A stretch of DNA of 64,000 nucleotides, taken from positions 2,170,001-2,234,000 of the forward strand of contig NZ_CP091244.1 in NCBI RefSeq assembly GCF_021650935.1, in the 5' to 3' direction. Positions 17,873 to 25,226 of this stretch are shown here, piece after piece. This stretch comes from Thiothrix winogradskyi (GTDB lineage Bacteria > Pseudomonadota > Gammaproteobacteria > Thiotrichales > Thiotrichaceae). The translations under genes were made by a program, and so were the position numbers. The notes under the pieces are model-generated. The model had not been told where the DNA came from. It saw only the letters and a list, made by a program, of their open reading frames with translations, and made no database searches. The first letter of the stretch is position 1; every line of letters begins with the position of its first letter.

Positions 17873-19702
17873 TTACGCATCCAGTTTGAAAACGTTAACC
17901 GATTTCACCAGACGTTGACCGTATTCCGCCATGTTTTTGGTCAATCCGGTGAGGGACAACAATTCTTTACCGGTGGATTGGGTGGCTTCCACGATGCGTT
18001 CGGCGCGGATTTGCAGCGATTTACTGATAGCAACCTGTTCGGCTGAGGATTCGGCAATTTTCTCTACCGAAGCAACCAGTTGGTTGGTGGCTTCGAGTGT
18101 GGCTTGCATTTGCTGCGAGGCTTCGCTGGCAAGCGTCGAGCCGTTGACTACTTGTGCGATGGTGTTATCCATCGTGGCGATGGTGGTGTTGGCTTCTTGC
18201 TGGATGTTGCGTACTAAGGTGGAAATCTGGTTGGTGGAATCACGCGAGCTTTCCGCCAAACGTTGGATTTCTTCGGCGATCATCGAGAACCCGCGTCCGG
18301 CATCACCGGCAGCCGTGGCCTGCATACTGGCGTTGAGTGCGAGTACGGTGGTGCGTTCGGAGAGGTTGTTGATGAAGTCGATGATCTGGCTGATTTCTTG
18401 GGAACGTTCACCGAGGCGTTTCAAGCGTTTGCCGGTTTCTTGTACGGTATCACGGATATTGGTGATGTTTTCCATACTACGCGATACGGCTTGCTGCGCG
18501 TGACGGGTGGTGTTTGATGTGGTGTCCGCAACCTGATTGGCGTGTTGTGCAAAAGCGGCAATGCTATCCAAACGTTGTAGGATATTGCCTAATTGCGCGG
18601 TGGTTTCTTCTGCTTCAGATTGTTCCAATTGTGCCAGTTTGTTGACTGCCAAGGCGTAATGGTTAACGTCTTGTGACGTGGTTTCAACGGAAGTGGCAAC
18701 GTCGCGTACTTGTTTGAGTACGTCAGCGGTATCTTCAGCAAGCTGGTTAATCGCATCAGCTAACGGGCCAGTCGCATCTTCGGTAACTTTGGCACGAACA
18801 GTCAGATCGCGTTCGCTCAGGTCGAATACCGCATTCAGCAATGCGCTGACCGATTGGTTGAGTTGTTGGTTTTCTTCATCGATACGCGCTTGAGTGGTAA
18901 TACGGTCTTCGATCATTTGGTCAAAGTTTTGTCCGAGTTCGGCTAATTCATTTTTGCCTTCAAGTTCTACACGGGCATTCAAATCACCGTCCGAAATTTT
19001 ACGCATTGTGCTAATGAGTTGCTCGATAGAATCCGCAATGGATTTGTAAATAAAGAAGCCTAAGGCTGCGGCAATCAGTGTGCCTAATAAAATCAAGGCA
19101 ATGCTGGTAATCAGGAAGGTGCCAACATTCTTTTGCGCCCCGACGAAAGCGTCTTCTGCTTGTTTAATGTCACGTTCCACTTCCTGATGGATGCTGTCAC
19201 GCAATGGTTTGGTGTCGGCATCGAGGTCGTTTTGCAGGTACAACTCAAGTTTGCCACGGTCTTCTGTTTTGAGCAGTTCGTCAGCGCTACGGATCGTGCT
19301 TAGCAGGTTATCGACTTCTTTAAATGCTGTTTGGGTTTGCTCATCCTGCATTTGTGCCGTTTTTGCGGCTTGATAACTGGGTAAGATGCTGCTGCTGAGG
19401 TCAGCTTCGAGCTTTTCAAGAGTTTTTCGCCCATCCTCCCAAGTGCGGCTGCCGATCTGCACTTCGTGCAGCAATGCCACGTAATCACGTTGCATCCGGC
19501 GGATAACTTTGTTGCCTTTGTCGATGGCGACAACGCGCAAGTTAATGTCTTCCAGCGCTAAACGGTTTTGGTTTAATGCAATAATCGCGAAAATACCCGT
19601 GATGAATAGGATGGCTAGTGGAACCAGAATGAGTGCATAAATGCGGCGAGCAACGGATAAGTTGCCCAGAAAACCGGTGCGTTTCTTTGCCTGAGTGGTC
19701 AT
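17873..19702 (-). CDS. PilJ-like methyl-accepting chemotaxis protein
   Basis: 609 residues. Membrane segment 1 at about 21-43, a periplasmic, mostly helical sensor of about 150 residues, membrane segment 2 at about 194-219, a HAMP domain, a second HAMP-like stretch (RDLTVRAKVTEDATGPLADA) as in PilJ, then the signalling coiled coil with the hairpin around TTVLALNASMQATAAGDAGR. PilJ-type receptors feed the Pil-Chp kinase that controls type IV pili. The periplasmic domain is a candidate docking site for the binding protein encoded directly upstream (gap 15 bases). Start ATG at 19702. Confidence 0.9.
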   Translation of the reverse strand: MTTQAKKRTGFLGNLSVARRIYALILVPLAILFITGIFAIIALNQNRLALEDINLRVVAIDKGNKVIRRMQRDYVALLHEVQIGSRTWEDGRKTLEKLEADLSSSILPSYQAAKTAQMQDEQTQTAFKEVDNLLSTIRSADELLKTEDRGKLELYLQNDLDADTKPLRDSIHQEVERDIKQAEDAFVGAQKNVGTFLITSIALILLGTLIAAALGFFIYKSIADSIEQLISTMRKISDGDLNARVELEGKNELAELGQNFDQMIEDRITTQARIDEENQQLNQSVSALLNAVFDLSERDLTVRAKVTEDATGPLADAINQLAEDTADVLKQVRDVATSVETTSQDVNHYALAVNKLAQLEQSEAEETTAQLGNILQRLDSIAAFAQHANQVADTTSNTTRHAQQAVSRSMENITNIRDTVQETGKRLKRLGERSQEISQIIDFINNLSERTTVLALNASMQATAAGDAGRGFSMIAEEIQRLAESSRDSTNQISTLVRNIQQEANTTIATMDNTIAQVVNGSTLASEASQQMQATLEATNQLVASVEKIAESSAEQVAISKSLQIRAERIVEATQSTGKELLSLTGLTKNMAEYGQRLVKSVNVFKLDA

Positions 19703-19717
19703 GATGATTTCCCTCGC

Positions 19718-20986
19718 TTAATCTTTCGTTGGTGTTTTTTGTTGTTGGTCGAGCCAGTCACTCCAGGTGCTATCTTGCATGGCTAGCCATTTATCGTTGG
19801 TATGGCGTGTCATCACGACCAGATCCGAGCCTTGATTGTCATTGCTAAAGTCCATCGTTAAACCGTCGAGGTCAAATTGTTGGCCTTTGAACGTGGCAAG
19901 TAAATTGGTACGGGTGATGGTTTTTGCCTCTGTTTCCAGTTGCTGTAAGCCGTGCAAGAGTAATTTGCCCACAATATAACCTTCTTGCGACACATAACCG
20001 TAGTCTTTGCCGAGCGCGGTGCGGGCTTCTTGCACAATAGGCAGGTCACTGTCCGGTAGTGGTACTACTTGAGTCATGATTACTCGATCAATTATGTTAA
20101 ATTTATTCAAGGTCTTGCGGAAATCATCAGCACCAGTGAAGGAGACGGCGCTGAAGACCCATGGTTCATTTTTGCTGTGTGCATACGCAATAAAGCGGGC
20201 AATCGCTTCATACGTGCCAACAGTTACCACGAGTTTGCAGGTACTGCCTTGCTGTTGCTCCCACGCTTTTAGCGAGTCGTAACCGTCACGGGCGATGAAG
20301 GTATTACGGGTATAAACGCCTACCGGGCCTTGGTTATTACGTTCCGGTTCCGCACCACTTGCTGCGATGATCTTATCTAACGCGGCGATGATAGTATCAA
20401 CTTCTGAACTTTTTTGCAGGGCTGAACGAATACCGCTGACACCTGCCATGCCGTATGCATCATTTTGTACATAGGCACACACTTCGTTAGGCTTAACCCC
20501 ATGTTGCAGTGCCGCATCAATAACCGCTTTCGTTTCCTGCACATAGCTGGCACGGAAGTTGATGATGTCACCTTGTCCGGGTCGCAGCAAACCTGCACCG
20601 GTGAAAAAGCCGAGTGCCGGGATTTTTTGTTGTTCTAACAGGGGTAACACGACCTGAGCGGTAGGCGTGCCGACATTGCCAGCGAACAATAGGACTTTTT
20701 GTGCAATGAGCTTTTCGGTGGCAGCGACGGCTTTATCGGGCGTGTAAGAGTCATTTTCGGTGATGAAACGGAGTTTGCGTCCCGCAATGGTTTGGTTGGC
20801 TAAGGCTGCTTCGATACCCGCTTTCATTCCCAAGCCTAAGCCGCTGGAATGTCCTTCTAAATCCATAACACCACCGATGGTAATTTCAGTGGCGCTTACG
20901 CCGTCTTCCGCGTGCACAGCAATGGGCATACTGAGTGACAGGCTTAATAATATTGCGGTTAATAGGCTTTTGTTGTTGTTTTTCAT
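19718..20986 (-). CDS. Periplasmic branched-chain amino-acid-type substrate-binding protein (LivJ/LivK fold)
   Basis: 422 residues with a Sec signal peptide (cleavage after VHAED, about residue 27) and mature N-terminus ATEITIGGVMDLEGHSSG, typical of type I periplasmic binding proteins of the Leu/Ile/Val and amide family. Segments LLFAGNVGTPTAQVVLPLLE and VSQEGYIVGKLLLHGL fit the same fold. No ABC permease or ATPase genes are near; the gene lies instead between a CheW-like gene and the MCP gene in the same operon. The simplest reading is that it presents a ligand to the receptor rather than serving transport; that is inference. AAGGAG precedes the ATG at 20986. The ligand cannot be told from sequence. 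Confidence 0.85.
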   Translation of the reverse strand: MKNNNKSLLTAILLSLSLSMPIAVHAEDGVSATEITIGGVMDLEGHSSGLGLGMKAGIEAALANQTIAGRKLRFITENDSYTPDKAVAATEKLIAQKVLLFAGNVGTPTAQVVLPLLEQQKIPALGFFTGAGLLRPGQGDIINFRASYVQETKAVIDAALQHGVKPNEVCAYVQNDAYGMAGVSGIRSALQKSSEVDTIIAALDKIIAASGAEPERNNQGPVGVYTRNTFIARDGYDSLKAWEQQQGSTCKLVVTVGTYEAIARFIAYAHSKNEPWVFSAVSFTGADDFRKTLNKFNIIDRVIMTQVVPLPDSDLPIVQEARTALGKDYGYVSQEGYIVGKLLLHGLQQLETEAKTITRTNLLATFKGQQFDLDGLTMDFSNDNQGSDLVVMTRHTNDKWLAMQDSTWSDWLDQQQKTPTKD

Positions 20987-21009
20987 GCTTAACGACTCCT
21001 TGTTGGGGG

Positions 21010-21456
21010 TTAACTTCCTTGTGTGCGTTGAATATGACGCAGTAATTTACCGTGGTCTGCGGCTAGTAAGCGAATGCCTTGATGGTGCAGGGTATGCGGA
21101 ATCCAGCTTGGTAGATTGTCTTCTGCCTGCGGGGTCAAATCGGCTGCCGTTAATTTCAGTGAGCGCGGGTAGCCGTCACAGGTTAAGGCAATAGGGGGAA
21201 ATTGGGGGTGTTGTATCAACAACAATTGAGGTTTGCCTTGATAGCTCTGACCTTGCACAACCTGATGCATGTTAATGATGGGAAGCAAATCCCCACGCAG
21301 ACTAATGAGTCCCGCACACCATGCTGGTGCAAACGGCACGGGGTAGTTGGTCTGGTCAGTTAACACTTCTGCCCTGATAGCGCTTTCGAGTAACAGGGTG
21401 TGTGTGCCTACGCAATAACAGAATCGGTTTTCGACCACATCAGATGGTGTTGTCAC
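21010..21456 (-). CDS. CheW-like coupling protein (PilI-like)
   Basis: 148 residues covering one CheW domain: an N-terminal strand (RFCYCVGTHTLLLES), the conserved GLISLRGDLLPIINMHQ core and a C-terminal LIQHPQFPPIALTCDGY strand. CheW-like proteins bridge receptor and CheA kinase. The start is a GTG at 21456 preceded by a strong AAGGAGG seven bases away. It lies 66 bases after the PilH-like gene and 23 before the binding-protein gene. Confidence 0.87.
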   Translation of the reverse strand: MTTPSDVVENRFCYCVGTHTLLLESAIRAEVLTDQTNYPVPFAPAWCAGLISLRGDLLPIINMHQVVQGQSYQGKPQLLLIQHPQFPPIALTCDGYPRSLKLTAADLTPQAEDNLPSWIPHTLHHQGIRLLAADHGKLLRHIQRTQGS

Positions 21457-21522
21457 CTGTTTCCTCCTTATTTATTGTTGACTATTTTTATGGCTAGAAC
21501 CGCTATTTATTATGGGCTGTCG

Positions 21523-21885
21523 TTACAACTGGGCTATTTGGGCGAGTACATCCGCATCCGTATAGGGCTTGACGATGTAATTGGTTGCGCCTAGTTTTTG
21601 CGCCCATTGCTTATCCACGGGATTGGATTTGCTGGATACCATTATTACGGGAATTGCTTGGGTCGCAGGGTTGCGTTTGATCGCACGGCACGCCTGATAA
21701 CCATCGCCGTCATCCATGATAATGTCCAACAGGATCAAGTCCGGTTGTTGGGTTTCGGCTAAGGCTTTCGCTTCATTGCCAGATTGCGCTGCTATCACTT
21801 GATAACCAGCGGATTCAAGGATATGGGTAAGGTTCAGGCGTTCAGTATTGGAATCGTCAGCGATCAATATCTTGCGGATCGTCAT
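21523..21885 (-). CDS. Single-domain response regulator (PilH/PilG-like)
   Basis: 120 residues, a lone receiver: Asp10-Asp11 in LIADDSNTER, phospho-acceptor Asp54 in LILLDIIMDDGDGYQA, Ser of MVSSK and Lys of IVKPY. The sequence around the phosphorylation site (ILLDIIM..GDGYQACR) resembles PilH. First gene of the operon. The ATG at 21885 is favoured because the receiver fold starts there and AGAG lies upstream; the frame is open further upstream without any family support. Confidence 0.9.
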   Translation of the reverse strand: MTIRKILIADDSNTERLNLTHILESAGYQVIAAQSGNEAKALAETQQPDLILLDIIMDDGDGYQACRAIKRNPATQAIPVIMVSSKSNPVDKQWAQKLGATNYIVKPYTDADVLAQIAQL

Positions 21886-21936
21886 GGGTATTTCTCTATA
21901 AGTACACTCAACAGGGGGCAACGGCTGCCAGCATTG

Positions 21937-21965
21937 TTTATAGTCAATCATCACCTATTAAGCAA
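21937..21965 (-). promoter_or_regulatory. Possible promoter of the chemosensory operon
   Basis: On the minus strand TTGCTT (21965-21960), 17-base spacer, TATAAA (21942-21937), about 50 bases before the PilH-like start. The -10 is good, the -35 weak. Confidence 0.4.
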
Positions 21966-22013
21966 TCAAATTTCTATGAATGGAGCGGGTTTGCTGACGC
22001 TTGCGTAAATGCC

Positions 22014-22042
22014 TTGTTGTTGGCGTGTAATTCAGTCATAAT
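22014..22042 (+). promoter_or_regulatory. Probable SRP RNA promoter
   Basis: TTGTTG (22014-22019), exactly 17 bases, CATAAT (22037-22042). The predicted start falls within about ten bases of the SRP RNA 5' end. Confidence 0.55.
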
Positions 22043-22059
22043 TCCGCGTTCTTCGCAAT

Positions 22060-22174
22060 GGTGGCCTGCATCGGTTCTCCCGCGACGGTAGGTAGTGAAC
22101 CTTGTCAGGCCCGGAAGGGAGCAGCAACAGCTACTGATTCGGGTGCCGGGATGTGGCTGGTGCAGGCTGCCACC
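22060..22174 (+). ncRNA. ffs: Small signal recognition particle RNA (4.5S RNA)
   Basis: The RNA core of the bacterial signal recognition particle, which binds Ffh and directs membrane proteins to the translocon. The conserved apical hairpin is clear: GTCAGGCCCGGAAGGGAGCA on the left and CGGGTGCCGGGATGTGGCTGG on the right. The ends GGTGGCCTGCA (22060-22070) and TGCAGGCTGCCACC (22161-22174) close the long stem. About 115 bases, the usual size, and placed just before dnaX as in many gammaproteobacteria. A frame open through it is not a gene. Confidence 0.95.
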
Positions 22175-22198
22175 ACTCTAAAATTCTACGAATACCTC

Positions 22199-23860
22199 AT
22201 GAGTTATCAAGTACTTGCTCGAAAATGGCGGCCTCAGGACTTCCAGCAAATGGTCGGTCAGGCACACGTATTGCGAGCCTTGATGAATGCCTTGGAAGGT
22301 GATGATGGTCAGCAACGGCTGCATCATGCCTATTTGTTCACCGGCACTCGCGGGGTAGGTAAAACCACTCTTGCCCGAATCTTTGCCAAATGCCTCAACT
22401 GCGAAACCGGTGTTACCGCCAAACCGTGTGGGGAATGCCGCAGTTGCCGCGAAATTGCCGAGGGTCGTCACGTTGACCTGATCGAAGTCGATGCGGCTTC
22501 ACGCACCAAGGTCGAAGATACCCGCGATTTGTTGGACAATGTGCAATACGCGCCGACCCGTGGGCGTTTCAAGATTTACCTGATCGACGAAGTACACATG
22601 CTCTCTGGTCACAGTTTCAACGCGCTGTTGAAAACACTGGAAGAGCCACCGCCGCACGTCAAATTCCTGTTTGCCACCACTGACCCGCAGAAATTGCCGG
22701 TCACGATTTTGTCACGTTGCCTGCAATTTAATCTGAAACGAATGCCGGTGGATATGATCAGTGGGCATTTGGCAAATGTGTTGGAGCAGGAAAATATCCC
22801 CTTCAGCGAGAGTGCTTTACGGTTATTGGCGCGGGCGGCAGATGGCAGTATGCGCGATGCGCTGAGCTTGACCGATCAGGCAATTGTTGCCGGTGGCGGG
22901 GCAGTGAGCGAAGACGAAGTGCAGGATATGCTGGGCTTGTTGCCCCACGAGCATTTACTCGCCTTGTTGCAAGCCATCGCGGATGACGACGGGGCAGGGA
23001 TGCTGGCAACGGTTGAGCAAATGGCACAACTCACCACCGATTTTACGGCGGCGGCGGATGGTTTCATTGCCTTGTTGCATAGCATAGCAGTGCAGCAAGT
23101 CGTGCCAGCCGATGAGGCAGATGCCGATATTGCGCAGATGGCGAAATTACTGTCACCAGCAGATGTGCAACTGTATTACCAAATGGCATTGTATGGGCGG
23201 CGCGATTTGCCCCTAGCGCCTGATCCGCGTGGCGGGTTTGAGATGTTGCTGTTGCGAATGTTGGCGTTTCGGTTAGATGATGGCAAATCTCAGGCACACT
23301 CGACGCAGGTTGAGAAAAAAAAAATTGTAGTTGAAGTACAAAGAACCTCACCCCCCGCCCCCCTCTCCTTGACAGGAGAGGGGGAGGAAGAGGAAGAAAA
23401 GACTCCCTCTCGTCCCCCCTCTCCTGTCAAGGAGAGGGGGCTAGGGGGTGAGGTTCTTTCCACGTCCGTTTCCACTAACGACTGGCACACCATCTACCCC
23501 CAACTCAACCTTTCCGGTATGGCGCTGCCTCTGGCGCAACATTGCCTGTTGGAAAGCGTGACAGATGATCAGATTACGCTATTGCTGGATGAAAGCGGCG
23601 CAACCCTGCAAAGTGAATCTGCCGAAGCACAATTGGCGGCGGCACTGGCAAAGCATTACGGGCGTTCGCTTAAACTGAATTTTCAAGTTGGTGTCGTAAC
23701 CGAAGAAACCCCTGAAAAGCGTACCTTGCGCGAAGCGGCGGAACAGCAACAGGCAGCCGAAGCAGCCATTAACAACGACCCGTTTGTGCAGCAATTGCAA
23801 GAGGCTTTTGGCGCAGTTATCGTACCGGGCAGCATCCGCCCGCGCACAAATGCCAGTTAG
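22199..23860 (+). CDS. dnaX: DNA polymerase III subunit tau/gamma
   Basis: Clamp-loader ATPase. With the start at ATG 22199 (MSYQVLARKWRP, the invariant DnaX N-terminus) the protein has 553 residues. Walker A GTRGVGKT at 49-56, zinc-binding cysteines around 65-83, Walker B YLIDEVHML, sensor ATTDPQKLP. An A10 run at 23315-23324 (codons for KKK-Ile, residues 373-376) lies at the junction where E. coli and Thermus make the short gamma form; a slip of one base either way meets a stop within three codons, giving about 376-378 residues. A 118-base palindrome directly after it is translated in frame as a Pro/Glu-rich linker. The C-terminal tau part (about 415-553) is shorter than in E. coli (643 in all). 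Confidence 0.95.
   Translation: MSYQVLARKWRPQDFQQMVGQAHVLRALMNALEGDDGQQRLHHAYLFTGTRGVGKTTLARIFAKCLNCETGVTAKPCGECRSCREIAEGRHVDLIEVDAASRTKVEDTRDLLDNVQYAPTRGRFKIYLIDEVHMLSGHSFNALLKTLEEPPPHVKFLFATTDPQKLPVTILSRCLQFNLKRMPVDMISGHLANVLEQENIPFSESALRLLARAADGSMRDALSLTDQAIVAGGGAVSEDEVQDMLGLLPHEHLLALLQAIADDDGAGMLATVEQMAQLTTDFTAAADGFIALLHSIAVQQVVPADEADADIAQMAKLLSPADVQLYYQMALYGRRDLPLAPDPRGGFEMLLLRMLAFRLDDGKSQAHSTQVEKKKIVVEVQRTSPPAPLSLTGEGEEEEEKTPSRPPSPVKERGLGGEVLSTSVSTNDWHTIYPQLNLSGMALPLAQHCLLESVTDDQITLLLDESGATLQSESAEAQLAAALAKHYGRSLKLNFQVGVVTEETPEKRTLREAAEQQQAAEAAINNDPFVQQLQEAFGAVIVPGSIRPRTNAS
23315..23324 (+). promoter_or_regulatory. Candidate slippage site for gamma production in dnaX
   Basis: Ten consecutive A residues in frame as AAA AAA AAA A. 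Insertion of one A gives KKKNCS then TGA; loss of one gives KKKL then TAG. Poly-A slippage makes gamma in Thermus, and an A AAA AAG shift does so in E. coli. The strong hairpin downstream begins 16 bases later. Confidence 0.6.
23341..23458 (+). repeat. 118 bp palindromic (MITE/REP-like) element inside dnaX
   Basis: Inverted arms of about 40 bases: AAGAACCTCACCCCC at the left matches GGGGGTGAGGTTCTT at the right, and each arm contains its own CTCTCCTTGACAGGAGAG hairpin. The middle is purine-rich (ggaggaagaggaagaaaag). Both strands of the palindrome stay open. Similar palindromes occur between genes in many bacteria; here it is within a coding region and encodes the tau linker. Confidence 0.8.
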
Positions 23861-23905
23861 TGTAGTAAACTGCCAGCTATTGAACACAATGAGGATACAC
23901 ATACC

Positions 23906-24235
23906 ATGATGGGTAAAGCCGGACTTGGCGGCCTGATGAAGCAGGCGCAAAAAATGCAAGAAAATATGCAAAAGGCGCAAGAAGAAATTGCGGCGATGGA
24001 AGTGCCGGGGCAATCCGGTGGCGGTTTGGTGTCAGTCGTGATTAACGGCAAGCACGAATGCAAGCGTGTCACCATCGACCCCAGCCTGTTTGAAGACGAT
24101 AAAGACATGGTGGAAGACTTGGTAACAGCCGCGTTCAATGATGCCGTGCATAAGCTGGAAGAAGCCTCGAAGGAGCGCATGGCAGGCGTAACCGCAGGAA
24201 TGCCGATGCCGCCCGGCTTCAAGATGCCGTTTTAA
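23906..24235 (+). CDS. ebfC: Nucleoid-associated protein of the YbaB/EbfC family
   Basis: 109 residues. The N-terminus GLGGLMKQAQKMQENMQKAQEE forms the family's helical arm, followed by VPGQSGGGLVSVVINGKHEC and the C-terminal DLVTAAFNDA helix. These dimers bind DNA. It sits between dnaX and recR as in most gammaproteobacteria. GAGGAT lies nine bases before the ATG at 23906; an ATG at 23909 is the alternative start. Confidence 0.93.
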   Translation: MMGKAGLGGLMKQAQKMQENMQKAQEEIAAMEVPGQSGGGLVSVVINGKHECKRVTIDPSLFEDDKDMVEDLVTAAFNDAVHKLEEASKERMAGVTAGMPMPPGFKMPF

Positions 24236-24236
24236 G

Positions 24237-24833
24237 ATGAGCGAATCCTCGCTGCTGAAAGAATTGGTGGATGCGTTGCGCTGCCTGCCCGGTATCGGTT
24301 CGCGTACCGCGCAGCGTATGGCGTTCCACTTGCTGGAAAACGACCGGCGAAGCGGTGAACGGCTTGCTGATGTCATGGGGCGGGCAATGCGTGACATTAA
24401 GCGCTGTTCGCGTTGCCGCACCTTGACCGAACACGATACCTGCCGCATTTGCGCGAATCCGGCACGGCAACCGCAATTGCTGTGCGTGGTCGAACACCCT
24501 TCCGATGTGGTTGCGATTGAGCAGGCGACCGGGTATCGTGGCTATTATTTCGTCTTGGGTGGGCGGCTGTCACCACTGGATGGTATTGGCCCCGAAGACA
24601 TTGGGCTGGACATGCTGGAAGTCCGTTTGGATGAAGGCGAGGTTAAGGAGCTGATCCTTGCTACCAACCCGACTGTGGAAGGCGAAGTCACCGCGCATTA
24701 CATCAGCGAACTTGCCGCCAAACGTGGCATTCCGGCGTCACGGATTGCGCACGGCGTACCAATGGGTAGCGAACTCGAATACGTCGATAGCGGAACCCTT
24801 TCCCACGCCTTTGAAGGACGGAGAAAATACTGA
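24237..24833 (+). CDS. recR: Recombination mediator RecR
   Basis: 198 residues, full length. N-terminal helix-hairpin-helix (LRCLPGIGSRTAQRMAFHLL), a C4 zinc finger with Cys57, Cys60, Cys69 and Cys72, and a Toprim domain (about 80-175, VVEHPSDVVAIE). With RecF/RecO it loads RecA on gapped DNA. The start lies one base after the ebfC stop, so the genes are translationally coupled. Confidence 0.96.
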   Translation: MSESSLLKELVDALRCLPGIGSRTAQRMAFHLLENDRRSGERLADVMGRAMRDIKRCSRCRTLTEHDTCRICANPARQPQLLCVVEHPSDVVAIEQATGYRGYYFVLGGRLSPLDGIGPEDIGLDMLEVRLDEGEVKELILATNPTVEGEVTAHYISELAAKRGIPASRIAHGVPMGSELEYVDSGTLSHAFEGRRKY

Positions 24834-25177
24834 TGAGCAACTGTTTATTCTGCCGCATTGTGGCAGGTGAGATCCCGGCAAAAATTGCCTATGAAGACGA
24901 GGATGTGCTGGCTTTCCACGACATTAATCCGCAAGCACCGCTGCATGTACTGATTATTCCACGCAAGCACATTGCTTCCATCAATGACATTCAGCCGGAA
25001 GATGCTGCGTTGGTGGGCAAGCTATTTCTGGCAGCACAAAAAATTGCGGCGGATGCTGGGTATGCTGAAAACGGCTATCGCGTCACCATGAATTGTGGCG
25101 CGGATGCGGGGCAAACGGTGTTCCATATTCATTTGCATTTGTTGGCGGGGCGTGAGTTGGGGTGGCCACCGGGCTAG
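24833..25177 (+). CDS. hinT: HIT-family purine nucleoside phosphoramidase (HinT-like)
   Basis: 114 residues with the histidine triad FHIHLHLLAGR at 97-107 and the N-terminal CLFCRIVAGEIPA typical of Hint proteins. It hydrolyses AMP-linked phosphoramidates. The start overlaps the recR stop by one base (TGATG), so it is the fourth gene of the dnaX operon. Confidence 0.93.
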   Translation: MSNCLFCRIVAGEIPAKIAYEDEDVLAFHDINPQAPLHVLIIPRKHIASINDIQPEDAALVGKLFLAAQKIAADAGYAENGYRVTMNCGADAGQTVFHIHLHLLAGRELGWPPG

Positions 25178-25191
25178 ATGCGAGAGAAGGT

Positions 25192-25212
25192 GTCGGGCTG
25201 AAGCCCGACCTA
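25192..25212 (+). repeat. Short GTCGGGCT/AGCCCGAC palindrome
   Basis: GTCGGGCT-GA-AGCCCGAC in the 49-base gap between hinT and the next gene. It resembles common REP-type intergenic palindromes and could be a transcript-stabilising hairpin. No T run follows, so it is not a clear terminator. Confidence 0.5.
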
Positions 25213-25226
25213 CTAAAGGGCTGAAT

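Noticed and set aside
16176..18503. Long plus-strand frames opposite the ChpA and MCP genes
   Set aside because: They are antisense shadows of strong genes with clear domains; translations look random.
22058..22198. N-terminal extension of DnaX through the SRP RNA
   Set aside because: DnaX proteins start MSYQVLARKWRP; the extension is the SRP RNA itself.
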